A stretch of DNA of 59,101 nt from UBA9647 sp049522195 (GTDB lineage Bacteria; Bacteroidota; Ignavibacteria; UBA10030). Under the pieces are notes generated by a model. The model was given only the letters and a program-made list of their open reading frames with translations. It was not told the origin of the DNA and searched no databases. Position numbers and translations under genes: made by a program. Of the stretch, positions 42,802 through 51,347 are shown piece by piece (within the stretch, counting starts at the first letter, position 1; every line of letters starts with the position of its first letter). The stretch lies in contig JBEKOB010000017.1 in assembly GCA_049522195.1 (NCBI GenBank), positions 1 to 59,101 of the forward strand, given 5' to 3'.

Positions 42802-44067
42802 GTGGACGCATTTCGCTACCAAGAGCAAGAGCTGTACTGCGAGGAAGTTCCATTGTCGGAGCTCGTTGAGGAGTTTGGAACGCCTCTCTACGTGTATAGC
42901 AGAAACCGGGTGATCGAAAACTTCCGAACGCTTGAAGCCCCCATGGCCGGAACAGAACACACTCTCTGTTACGCACTCAAGGCAAACTCGAATCCAGCGT
43001 TGCTCAAGATCCTTGCGCAGGAGGGGGCGGGCGCAGATGTTGTCTCCTCGGGGGAATTGTATCTTGCGCTTAAAGCGGGATTTTCCCCCGAGAAGATCAC
43101 GTTTGCCGGGGTCGGCAAGCGGGATGATGAAATCGAGTACGCGCTCAAAAACGACATTTTCTCTATCAACGCCGAGTCATCGCAAGAACTCCAGATCATC
43201 TCCCTGGTAGCGATGCGGCTTGGGAAGAAAGCCCGCATTTCGCTCCGGATAAACCCGGATATCGATGCGCAGAGCCATCCGTATATCACGACCGGATTGA
43301 AGCAAAACAAGTTCGGAATTCCCGCGGAAGAAGCTTTGAGGCTCTTTCAGTACGCGGGATCATTGTCTCACCTCGAAGTGATCGGAGTCCACGCTCACAT
43401 CGGTTCGCAGATCACGAAGGTGGAGCCGTTCACCGAGGCAGCCAGATTCCTTGCAGGTCTGGTGAAATCGTTGCGGGATGCAGGATTGCCAATCAGCCAC
43501 ATCGATTTCGGAGGAGGATTCGGCGTTCAGTACATCAATGCCCTGACCTGCGAGGGCTTGCCACTGGAGCCGGAGGGCGTTTCGGTGCCTCCATTGAATC
43601 TCTTTATCGAGGGGGTTCTCCCCATTCTCAAGGAAACAGGTTGTTCACTCTGGTTCGAGCCGGGGCGCTCGATTGTCGCTAATGCCGGGGCGCTGCTGAC
43701 GAAAGTCCTCTATACCAAGGAGAACGGCCTTAAAAGATTCGTTGTTGTAGATGCTGGGATGAGTGACTTGCTGCGGCCGAGCCTCTATAACGCTTATCAC
43801 CAGATTGTGCCTCTCAAACTCCAGACGTATGAGGTTGAAAGGGTGGATGTTGTGGGACCAATCTGTGAGACGGGCGATTTCCTCGCACGTGACCGGTCCC
43901 TGAACAAATCCAAACGTGACGATGTCCTGGCCGTACTGACCGCCGGAGCCTATGGCTATTCGCTTTCTTCGAATTACAATGCGCGGCTCCGTCCGGCTGA
44001 GCTTCTGGTGAACGGAGAGAAAGTGCGCGTGATACGCGAACGCCAGACGATCGATCAATTGCTGTAG
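42802..44067 (+). CDS. lysA: Diaminopimelate decarboxylase
   Basis: 421 residues, start GTG at 42802 with AAGGAG upstream. Alanine-racemase-fold group IV decarboxylase: PLP lysine K60 (CYALKANSNP), GGGFGVQY phosphate loop, FEPGRSIVANAG (EPGR) and active-site cysteine in CETGDFL. It converts meso-diaminopimelate to lysine. It overlaps the upstream reading of asd by one base; the two probably form an operon with the DUF1611 gene. Confidence 0.95.
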   Translation: MDAFRYQEQELYCEEVPLSELVEEFGTPLYVYSRNRVIENFRTLEAPMAGTEHTLCYALKANSNPALLKILAQEGAGADVVSSGELYLALKAGFSPEKITFAGVGKRDDEIEYALKNDIFSINAESSQELQIISLVAMRLGKKARISLRINPDIDAQSHPYITTGLKQNKFGIPAEEALRLFQYAGSLSHLEVIGVHAHIGSQITKVEPFTEAARFLAGLVKSLRDAGLPISHIDFGGGFGVQYINALTCEGLPLEPEGVSVPPLNLFIEGVLPILKETGCSLWFEPGRSIVANAGALLTKVLYTKENGLKRFVVVDAGMSDLLRPSLYNAYHQIVPLKLQTYEVERVDVVGPICETGDFLARDRSLNKSKRDDVLAVLTAGAYGYSLSSNYNARLRPAELLVNGEKVRVIRERQTIDQLL

Positions 44068-44087
44068 TGACGAGAGAGAAGACGACG

Positions 44088-45080
44088 ATGAGAGGATATG
44101 ATGTAGCTGTTGTGGGAGCGACGGGTCTGGTTGGCAGGACGATGATGCGCGTGTTGGAGGAGCGAAAGTTTCCGGTCAACCGGCTGCTACCGCTGGCGTC
44201 CGAGCGATCTGCCGGGAAACACATCACGTTCAACGGTAAGTCGATCGAGGTCCAGAAACTCACTCCCGAACAGTTCAAGGGCATCCACTTTGCGCTCTTC
44301 TCGGCCGGTGCCGGCGTCAGTAAAGAATTTGCCCCGCATGCTGTGAAGGCAGGTACAATTGTCATCGACAACAGCAGCGCGTTCCGCATGGATGATGATG
44401 TGCCACTCGTTGTCCCCGAGGTCAACCGGCATCAGGTGTTCCATCATAAGGGAATCATCGCCAATCCGAATTGCTCAACGATACAGATGGTCGTAGTCCT
44501 GAAACCGCTCCATGATCGGTTTACCATCAAGCGGGTGGTCGTCTCGACATACCAGTCTGTCACTGGAGCGGGCCAGCGGGCTGTCATGCAGCTTGAAGAT
44601 GAAGTGGCAAAACGACCGTTGCGCGAAAAGAAATTTCCTCACCCCATCGCGTACAACTGCCTGCCTCATATCGATGTCTTTCTCGATGACGGATACACGA
44701 AAGAAGAAGTGAAGATGAAGCTGGAGACGAAAAAGATCATGGAAGCGGACATCCCGGTCACGGCGACAACTGTCCGGGTGCCGGTCATGGGGGGACACAG
44801 CGAATCCGTGAATATCGAGTTCGCAAAAGAGTGCAGCGTGAACGAGGTGCGTGAGATTCTCAAGATGGCACCGGGTGTCGTACTCCAGGATGATCCTGCC
44901 CATAACGTGTATCCTATGCCCCTCACCGCGTTTGATAAGGACGACGTCTTCGTCGGTCGTATCAGGAACGACGAGACTGTTCCTCACGGCATCAATCTCT
45001 GGATTGTGTCCGATAACGTCCGCAAGGGAGCGGCGACAAATGCAGTGCAGATCGCTGAAGTCCTCATCGCAGGAGTGTAA
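44088..45080 (+). CDS. asd: Aspartate-semialdehyde dehydrogenase
   Basis: 330 residues from the ATG at 44088; a GTG at 44067 overlaps the lysA stop and would add seven residues. NADP-binding VVGATGLVGRTMMRVL, catalytic cysteine C129 in IIANPNCSTIQ, SVTGAGQRAV, and GGHSESVNIEF with the histidine base. It makes the branch-point aldehyde for lysine, threonine and methionine. Adjacent to lysA, so regulated together. Confidence 0.95.
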   Translation: MRGYDVAVVGATGLVGRTMMRVLEERKFPVNRLLPLASERSAGKHITFNGKSIEVQKLTPEQFKGIHFALFSAGAGVSKEFAPHAVKAGTIVIDNSSAFRMDDDVPLVVPEVNRHQVFHHKGIIANPNCSTIQMVVVLKPLHDRFTIKRVVVSTYQSVTGAGQRAVMQLEDEVAKRPLREKKFPHPIAYNCLPHIDVFLDDGYTKEEVKMKLETKKIMEADIPVTATTVRVPVMGGHSESVNIEFAKECSVNEVREILKMAPGVVLQDDPAHNVYPMPLTAFDKDDVFVGRIRNDETVPHGINLWIVSDNVRKGAATNAVQIAEVLIAGV

Positions 45081-45086
45081 GCATCG

Positions 45087-45434
45087 ATGAGAGCTTCCTC
45101 TGGAACGAATCGAGCAGTCGTGCTCATCGTGGTTCTTCTCCTCGCAAGCATTGTTGGCTGCAACAAGCAGGAGGGTCCTGCCCAACATCACCAGATCGAG
45201 GGCCTTGTGATGGCTCTTGATTCCACCCGCAATCGCGTCATCATCGCTCACGAAGAAATTCCTCATTACATGAAGGCAATGACGATGCCGTTCACGGTGA
45301 GAGAGAGCAACGTGCTGCGTGGGATTGAAGTTGGGGATTCGGTGCGCGGCGTCGTAACGGTGAAGAAGTCCGAAGTCTGGCTCGACAGCCTGACTGTCAT
45401 CGCCAGGATGTCATCCTCAGAGCCACATCACTAG
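45087..45434 (+). CDS. CusF-like copper-binding lipoprotein
   Basis: 115 residues. Lipoprotein signal MRASSGTNRAVVLIVVLLLA with lipobox ASIVGC. The domain contains HEEIPHYMKAMTMPFTV, the CusF/'Cu-binding' pattern whose M-x-M and nearby His bind Cu(I); VGDSVRGVVTV follows. Such domains also lie at the start of SCO1-type proteins. It is six bases after asd. A copper role would match the cupredoxin at 19356. Confidence 0.8.
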   Translation: MRASSGTNRAVVLIVVLLLASIVGCNKQEGPAQHHQIEGLVMALDSTRNRVIIAHEEIPHYMKAMTMPFTVRESNVLRGIEVGDSVRGVVTVKKSEVWLDSLTVIARMSSSEPHH

Positions 45435-45467
45435 GAAAACGCAATCCCTTTTCGTTTGGAGAACTCC

Positions 45468-47318
45468 TTGAAGATCGATTTTCGGGAACGGTTGAAGCGC
45501 GGTCCGATTCTGTGTGATGGCGCGATGGGTACGCTGTTGGACCTCTACGATTTCGGCGAGCGACCGCATGAAATACAGAATATCAAGAACCCGAAAATTG
45601 TTGAACGCATCCATCGGGAGTACATCGATGCTGGTGCGGAGATCATCGAGACAAATACGTTTTCAGCGAACCGGTTCCGGCTTGCCCAGTTTCATCTCGA
45701 AGACCGGATAAAGGAAATCAACCGTGCTGCAGTGGAGATTGCACACAGGGCTGCAGGGGACGATGTCTACGTCGCCGGCTCCGTTGGACCTACGGGGAAA
45801 CTCCTCGAGCCGATAGGAAAAATCAAGCTTTCCCAGGCCCGCGCCGCGTTCAAAGAACAGATTGAAATCCTTCTTGAAGGAGGAATTGACCTTCTCATCC
45901 TCGAGACGTTTGTCAGCCTCCATGAGCTTGATGAAGCGATCACCGCCGCAAAAGAGCTTACCACCATCCCGATAGTTGCCCAAAAAGCATTCCCCGAAGA
46001 TGGATCCATTCTTTCAGGATCGTTTCCCCTTGAAGTCGTTGAACACCTGTTGAGCAGGGGCGTCGACGTCATCGGCGCAAATTGCACGGTGGGGCCGCAG
46101 CGCATGTTCAGTATTATCCGGACGATGTACAAAGATGGCGTCATTCTCTCGGCCCAGCCGGCCGCAGGCATCCCGACGCTCCAGGATGGCCGGTCGACGT
46201 ACCGTACCACACCTGAATATCTCTCTGCTTACGCCCGGGAACTGGTCCAGGCAGGAGTCACGCTCATCGGCGCCTGCTGCGGATCGACGCCAGCTCACAT
46301 CAGGGCTATCCGCAAGACATTAGATGAGCTTGCCGGCCAACCCGCGCCAAGTGTCTCCATGCGCGAGACAACCCCTGCTCCTCAAGTCCGAAAGCTGGCA
46401 GCCCAGAAAGATATCGCCGCTGCGGTAGAGTTGCCGGACACACGCTCGCTGTTTGCCCGCAACATCGGAAAGAAGTTTCTTGTGACCGCTGAGCTTGATG
46501 TTCCGCGTGGGCTCGACATGTCGTCCGTCATCGACGGAGCGCGCTATCTTCATCGCTCTGGTATCGATGCAATCAATCTTACCGATGGTGCCCGCGCCCG
46601 GTTGCGCATCAGCTCAATTGCACTTTCGTATCTGATGCAGAAGGAAGTCGGGATCGAGGCGATGACACACCTGACATCCCGTGACCGGAATATGATTGGA
46701 CTGCAGGCTGAGTTGCTCGGCGCTCATGCGCTGGGTCTGCGCAATATTCTCTGCATCACCGGCGATCCCACAAGCATCGGTGATTATCCGCACGCAACAT
46801 CGGTCTTCGATGTTGACTCCATTGGCCTGATCCGCGCCGTCAGTGCGATGAATTCCGGCAAGGACCTGATGGGAAACTCAATTGAACAGAGGACGTCCTT
46901 CTTGATTGCCTGCGCAGCGAATCCCAAAGCAGATGATATGGAGCGTGAGGTAAGGCGTCTGTCAAAAAAGATTGAAGCGGGAGCGGATATTGTTTTTACG
47001 CAGCCGATGTACGAAATGAACACGCTGGAACAATTCGTCAAACGCATCGAGCAATGGAAGAAACCGGTCATGCTTGGAGTCCTTCCTCTCAGGAGTTACC
47101 GCCACGCAGAGTTTCTGCACAATGAAATTCCCGGTATGACGATCCCCGATGGCATCAGGGAAAAACTCCGCAGTGCAGGCGACAAAGCATCCTCCGTCGG
47201 GGTTCAGCTCACGAAGGATTTTCTGCATGAAGCCAGGCATCTTGTCGCCGGCGCTTACCTTATGCCTCCGTTCAAGAAATACGACGTCGTTCCGCAGATC
47301 CTCGAAGCCATTCGCTGA
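45468..47318 (+). CDS. Bifunctional homocysteine S-methyltransferase / methylenetetrahydrofolate reductase
   Basis: 616 residues from TTG 45468, where GGAG precedes by about seven bases (TTG 45456 is an alternative). The N-terminal half (about 1-290) is a betaine/MetH-like Hcy-binding barrel with zinc cysteines in VIGANCTVGP and GACCGSTP. The C-terminal half (about 325-616) is MetF-like: TAELDVPRGLD, NLTDGARARLR, TSRDRNMIG, CITGD, FTQPMYEM. The fusion (YitJ type) couples folate-dependent methyl supply to methionine synthesis. Both active-site sets are intact. Likely an isolated transcript after the CusF-like gene. Confidence 0.92.
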   Translation: MKIDFRERLKRGPILCDGAMGTLLDLYDFGERPHEIQNIKNPKIVERIHREYIDAGAEIIETNTFSANRFRLAQFHLEDRIKEINRAAVEIAHRAAGDDVYVAGSVGPTGKLLEPIGKIKLSQARAAFKEQIEILLEGGIDLLILETFVSLHELDEAITAAKELTTIPIVAQKAFPEDGSILSGSFPLEVVEHLLSRGVDVIGANCTVGPQRMFSIIRTMYKDGVILSAQPAAGIPTLQDGRSTYRTTPEYLSAYARELVQAGVTLIGACCGSTPAHIRAIRKTLDELAGQPAPSVSMRETTPAPQVRKLAAQKDIAAAVELPDTRSLFARNIGKKFLVTAELDVPRGLDMSSVIDGARYLHRSGIDAINLTDGARARLRISSIALSYLMQKEVGIEAMTHLTSRDRNMIGLQAELLGAHALGLRNILCITGDPTSIGDYPHATSVFDVDSIGLIRAVSAMNSGKDLMGNSIEQRTSFLIACAANPKADDMEREVRRLSKKIEAGADIVFTQPMYEMNTLEQFVKRIEQWKKPVMLGVLPLRSYRHAEFLHNEIPGMTIPDGIREKLRSAGDKASSVGVQLTKDFLHEARHLVAGAYLMPPFKKYDVVPQILEAIR

Positions 47319-47730
47319 GGATTGCGAGTCTTCTCTCTCATCCGCGTGCCGCGATCGGGCCACTGGCGAGCGATGTGTTGCGTACTGACAAATGTTTTTC
47401 GCTCTTCACGATTCTGACAAGAGAGACAATTTGGGTTCTCAATTGCCAGAAAGGAGCATTTGTTTTTGTGTAATTTAAGCTTAGAATCTATTGGCACCGA
47501 TATTGCCAGAAGTGTGCTTGAGATGACCCTGGATTTTCACGGAAGTGATGAGGAACAATGTACGAGCTTTCATGATCGGCGAAGATCTGGAAAGACGTTT
47601 TGAACAGTATCGATGCAAGAATCCGCTGCAATGATCCATGTCTCTCGCGCTCGACGCATACCCTGGGGCGCATGGCAATGCACCTCGAAATCATCAGCAG
47701 TAACGGTGAAGTGATCGGAACTCTCAGTCG
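47319..47730. other. Spacer before the hydrogenase-protease-like gene, with short open frames
   Basis: About 410 bases without a recognised gene. It contains a strong -24/-12 match at 47491-47507, so a transcript should start near 47519 and run about 210 bases before the next gene. That leader holds two tiny overlapping frames, 47545-47634 (29 codons) and 47631-47717 (MIHVSRARRIPW..., about 28 codons), with no resemblance I can name. They may be remnants or a leader. Confidence 0.4.
47491..47507 (+). promoter_or_regulatory. Sigma-54 (-24/-12) promoter
   Basis: TTGGCAC (47491-47497), CGATA, TTGCC (47503-47507). The GG and GC are 10 bases apart, and the fit to TTGGCACNNNNNTTGC is perfect. It is 224 bases upstream of the hydrogenase-protease-like ATG. 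Confidence 0.7.
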
Positions 47731-48177
47731 ATGAACCAAACGCTCGTTATCGGGTACGGAAACACGCTTCGCCGCGACGATGCCGCCGGTGTCTATGCAG
47801 CAGAGTTGATTGAGCGGCGGTATCCAGGCGTCATGTGTCTGACTGCCCCGCAGCTGACGCCCGACATGGCCGTCACGCTCGCACATTACAGGACAGTCGT
47901 GTTCATCGATGCAAGCATCACGGCCAAAGAGTTGCGGGTAACAAAATTGAAGACGAAGGGCTTGGCCGTTGAGTACAGCTCGCATTCTATGACTCCGCAG
48001 ATGCTGCTCGATGCTAGCCACGATCTTTACGGAGTCGTTCCCCGAGACACGATCCAGATAGAAATTCCCGCCGCAGATTTCACGATTGGAGAACTCCCGT
48101 CCCAGGACGTACGTGCGATCGTCGAGCGATGCGTCAACGAATTCCCTCAACTTATCTTTCCAAGATCCAACCCATAA
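47731..48177 (+). CDS. Hydrogenase maturation protease-like protein (HycI/HoxW family), orphan
   Basis: 148 residues. GYGNTLRRDDAAGVYAAELI is the first motif with the metal-binding acid, FIDAS the second (Asp), and SSHSMTPQMLL carries the conserved histidine. Such endopeptidases trim the large subunit of NiFe-hydrogenases after nickel insertion. No hydrogenase subunit or Hyp gene lies in the window, so it is an orphan. The sigma-54 promoter upstream would suit a hydrogenase-related gene. Confidence 0.8.
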   Translation: MNQTLVIGYGNTLRRDDAAGVYAAELIERRYPGVMCLTAPQLTPDMAVTLAHYRTVVFIDASITAKELRVTKLKTKGLAVEYSSHSMTPQMLLDASHDLYGVVPRDTIQIEIPAADFTIGELPSQDVRAIVERCVNEFPQLIFPRSNP

Positions 48178-48494
48178 TCCATTCTCCTGTCGCAACGGCC
48201 CCGGACTCCAGGGACGGGTCTCCATTTCCACGATCGGGTGTTTTCGCGAACTGATTGCAAGTGTGCTCGCTCAGGCTTTCAGAAATCAGCGTTCGCTGGG
48301 TTCTGAAATGCCGAAAAACCAGCTTTGCACTCTTTCTCTTCATCTTACTATTTCGCAAGCATTTCCTTTCGATTTTCTGCGAGCGTCTACAATCGATAGG
48401 CAAAATCCACAATCCGCTTGCTTTTAGAAATGTGATTCGTGATATTTCTGCGAATATTTTCCCCTCGGCACACTCGGACACCCCTGATTTACCC
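48178..48494. other. Spacer before the DUF5916 gene
   Basis: About 317 bases. The DUF5916 frame stays open back to 48255, but that extension begins on no good start and contains an odd internal hydrophobic stretch. I assign it as untranslated. Nothing else recognised. Confidence 0.45.
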
Positions 48495-51176
48495 ATGGTT
48501 TTTGCACGTTCCATCTTGACCCTGCAATGTTGTGTCATTCTGTCCCCGGTCGTTGTTGAGAGCCAGACGAAGCCGGATACTGCGCGTTCAATCGTCGCGG
48601 TCCGCGCTACAACGCCAATTAAGATCGACGGGTACATCAATGAGAGTATATGGCAGCGTGCAGGTGAAACGGGGTTCACGCAGCGCCAACCTGATGAGGG
48701 TGCTCCCGTTTCTCAGAAGATGGAAGCGTGGGTTGCCTATGATGACGACGCCCTCTACGTTGCGGTGAAGCTGTATGATTCACAACCCGATTCCGTCATC
48801 GGCAGGCTGGCGAGGCGCGATCAGGATTCCGAATCTGACCAAGTCGGCATTGGGATCGATGCGGCTCATGACAGGAGGACAGCCGAGTATTTCATAGTCA
48901 ATCCTGCCGGCGCAATCCAAGACGGGACGTTTTCGAATGATACCCAAACAGACGACAGCTGGGACGGGATATGGGAAGTTGGGGTGCAAAGGGAAGCGTG
49001 GGGGTGGTCCGCGGAATTCCGTATTCCCTATTCGCAGCTCCGCTTTTCGGCAGCGGACCACTATACATGGGGAATTGAGATCTTCAGGGGCATCAAGAGG
49101 AGAAATGAGGAGTCGTACCTTGTCTTGCATCCCAGAACCGATCGTGTCCGCGTTTCCCGATGGCTCGAGCTGGTTGGGATTGAAGGGATCAAACCGCCGC
49201 CACGTATTGAACTTCTTCCGTACGCTACAGCGACAGGCAAGTTTGTTCAGTCGGCGCCCGTCGATGCATTCAATCTCGGAAGAACCGATCCTTTCAAGTT
49301 CCAGCGCAAATACCCGACAAACATTGGCGCTGATGCAAAAATTGGCCTGGCGGGCGATGTCACGCTCGATCTCTCCCTGAACCCCGACTTCGCCCAGGTT
49401 GAAGTGGACCCGGCTGTTGTCAACCTCACCGCGTACGAGACCTACTATCAGGAGAAGCGTCCATTCTTCATCGAGGGATCAAACATTCTCAACTTTGGCC
49501 GCGGAGGCGCTGCGTTACTTCAAGACTTCGACTGGACTGATCCAAGTTTCTTCTACAGCAGGCGGATTGGTCGTGCGCCGCAGGGCTCGGTGCAGCACGA
49601 AGGGTTCCTCGATCTTCCGGATCGGACGACGATCCTGGGAGCAGCGAAGGTCAGCGGCAAGATTAATAACTCATGGTCGTTCGCAGCGCTCAGCGCGTTG
49701 ACGGATCGTGAATATGGCGAAGTCGATTCAGCCGGAGTCCGCTTCAAAGATGAAATCGAGCCTCTCACGTTCTACGGCGTCGTACGCAGTCTTAAGGAAT
49801 TCAACGATGCCCGTCAGGCCATCGGCGTGCTTGGCACTGTCGTTGAACGAAACCTGAGGGATGATCGGATGAGAGGGATTCTGAACGATGGAGCAATGTC
49901 CTTGGGCATCGACGGCTGGACATTTCTCGATGAAAACAAAGTCTGGGTGATCACGGGATGGGCAGGGGCTTCGAGTGTTTCAGGCACGAAAGAGCGGTTA
50001 ACAGATCTTCAACGTTCTGCGCAGCACTTTTTCCAACGCCCGGATGCCGGCTACCTTGGCGTTGATTCGTCTGCCACGACGATGAGCGGGTGGGCTTCCC
50101 GCTTCTGGCTCGACAAGGTAAGTGGGAACTGGGTTTTCGATGCTGCGTTGGGCGCGATTCAGCCGAAATTCGAGACGAATGACGCAGGGTTCCTCACGAG
50201 GGCGGATTATATCAATGGCCACGTCTATTTTGGCTACGAATGGTATGAGCCGGAAGGAATCTTCCGGACAAAGGCAATCACAGGAGCACTGATCAGGGAG
50301 TACGATTTCGGCGGGAACAAAACCGCTGATGGCTATCAGCTGTTTCTGTCGAGTCAGTTTCTGAATTACTGGAGCACCAATCTTGCCCTTGCCTACAACG
50401 GCGAGGCGTACGATGATCAGCGTACGCGCGGCGGTCCCTTGATGAAATCTCTCAGAAGCAGAAGTATGGTATTCAGCCTCTCGAGCGATTCGCGAACTTC
50501 ATTCTACGGTACCCTGAACACAAGTGCCGGTCGTGGAGAATCCGGTGGGTGGTTGTATACGGCCGGACTCTTTTTTAACTGGAAAGCATTGGGGAATCTC
50601 AACGCGAGTGTCAGTCTGGACTACTCCCGCATTCACGGCGCGTCTCAGTATGTCGACGCCGTTGTGGATCCGTCCGCGACGAGTACCTTTGGAACTCGAT
50701 ACATCTTTGGTGTCATTGATCAAAAACAGCTCTCAACAACGGTGCGCCTGAACTGGACATTTACGCCAAAAATGAGCCTTCAGCTCTATCTCCAGCCGCT
50801 CCTTTCGAGCGGAGCATATTCAAGCATTATGGAGCTGGCGAAGCCGGGAACGTTTTCATTCAACAGATTCGGAGAAGGGAGCTCACGAATCATACCTTCG
50901 GATGGAGAGTACACAATCTATCCGAACGGGACTACCGGAGGAATTCCGAGCTTCACAATCAACAACCCGGACTTCAATTTCAAATCCATACGAGCCAATG
51001 TCGTGTTTCGATGGGAATACTTGCCGGGATCGACGTTGTATTTCGTCTGGACGAACGAGAAAATGGACTACGAAAGCAGAGGGGATTTCTCTTTTGAGCG
51101 GGATGTAACGAGGTTGATGCGGATGACACCGGACAACGTCTACTCGATCAAACTCACCTACTGGATCAACCCCTGA
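48495..51176 (+). CDS. DUF5916 outer-membrane protein with N-terminal carbohydrate-binding-like domain
   Basis: 893 residues from the ATG at 48495, which gives a signal peptide (about 1-28). An N-terminal CBM9-like domain (about 35-215: PIKIDGYINESIWQRA, GYINES, AWVAYDDDALYVAV, RRDQDSESDQVGIGIDA) is followed by a large beta-rich region with strands typical of a barrel (FNLGRTDPFKFQRKYPTNIG, YYQEKRPFFIEGSNILNFG). The terminal strand is SIKLTYWINP. This is the DUF5916 layout, widespread in Bacteroidota and thought to act in surface polymer handling; function is not established. Single gene, convergent with the cyclase. Confidence 0.85.
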   Translation: MVFARSILTLQCCVILSPVVVESQTKPDTARSIVAVRATTPIKIDGYINESIWQRAGETGFTQRQPDEGAPVSQKMEAWVAYDDDALYVAVKLYDSQPDSVIGRLARRDQDSESDQVGIGIDAAHDRRTAEYFIVNPAGAIQDGTFSNDTQTDDSWDGIWEVGVQREAWGWSAEFRIPYSQLRFSAADHYTWGIEIFRGIKRRNEESYLVLHPRTDRVRVSRWLELVGIEGIKPPPRIELLPYATATGKFVQSAPVDAFNLGRTDPFKFQRKYPTNIGADAKIGLAGDVTLDLSLNPDFAQVEVDPAVVNLTAYETYYQEKRPFFIEGSNILNFGRGGAALLQDFDWTDPSFFYSRRIGRAPQGSVQHEGFLDLPDRTTILGAAKVSGKINNSWSFAALSALTDREYGEVDSAGVRFKDEIEPLTFYGVVRSLKEFNDARQAIGVLGTVVERNLRDDRMRGILNDGAMSLGIDGWTFLDENKVWVITGWAGASSVSGTKERLTDLQRSAQHFFQRPDAGYLGVDSSATTMSGWASRFWLDKVSGNWVFDAALGAIQPKFETNDAGFLTRADYINGHVYFGYEWYEPEGIFRTKAITGALIREYDFGGNKTADGYQLFLSSQFLNYWSTNLALAYNGEAYDDQRTRGGPLMKSLRSRSMVFSLSSDSRTSFYGTLNTSAGRGESGGWLYTAGLFFNWKALGNLNASVSLDYSRIHGASQYVDAVVDPSATSTFGTRYIFGVIDQKQLSTTVRLNWTFTPKMSLQLYLQPLLSSGAYSSIMELAKPGTFSFNRFGEGSSRIIPSDGEYTIYPNGTTGGIPSFTINNPDFNFKSIRANVVFRWEYLPGSTLYFVWTNEKMDYESRGDFSFERDVTRLMRMTPDNVYSIKLTYWINP

Positions 51177-51345
51177 ATAATGGGGAATTGTCAACGATCA
51201 ATTGTCAATTGATAATTGGCCATTCACAATGGACAACTATCCTTCCTCTCGAGCAAACTTACCTTTTTGGATCGATCCCAGAATAATGGGGAATTGTCAA
51301 CGATGAATTGTCAATTGTCAATTGACCGTTCACCATTGACAATTA
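51162..51345. repeat. Phrase-repeat tract D (CAATTGTCAATTG) with 106-bp offset direct repeat reaching into the gene end
   Basis: Two copies about 106 bases apart: copy 1 51162-51211 and copy 2 51268-51317. Each starts TGGATC, then a diverged AACCCCTG / GATCCCAG, then AATAATGGGGAATTGTCAA and CGATnAATTGTCAATTG. Copy 1 begins inside the last codons of the DUF5916 gene (W-I-N-P-stop), so the gene end itself is duplicated. The tokens are rich in the palindrome CAATTG. It occupies the convergent spacer with the cyclase gene, whose stop lies at 51348. Confidence 0.8.
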
Positions 51346-51347
51346 GA

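Noticed and set aside
47488..48231. 247-codon minus-strand frame over the hydrogenase-protease-like gene
   Set aside because: Antisense to a gene with clear motifs; nothing recognised in the translation.
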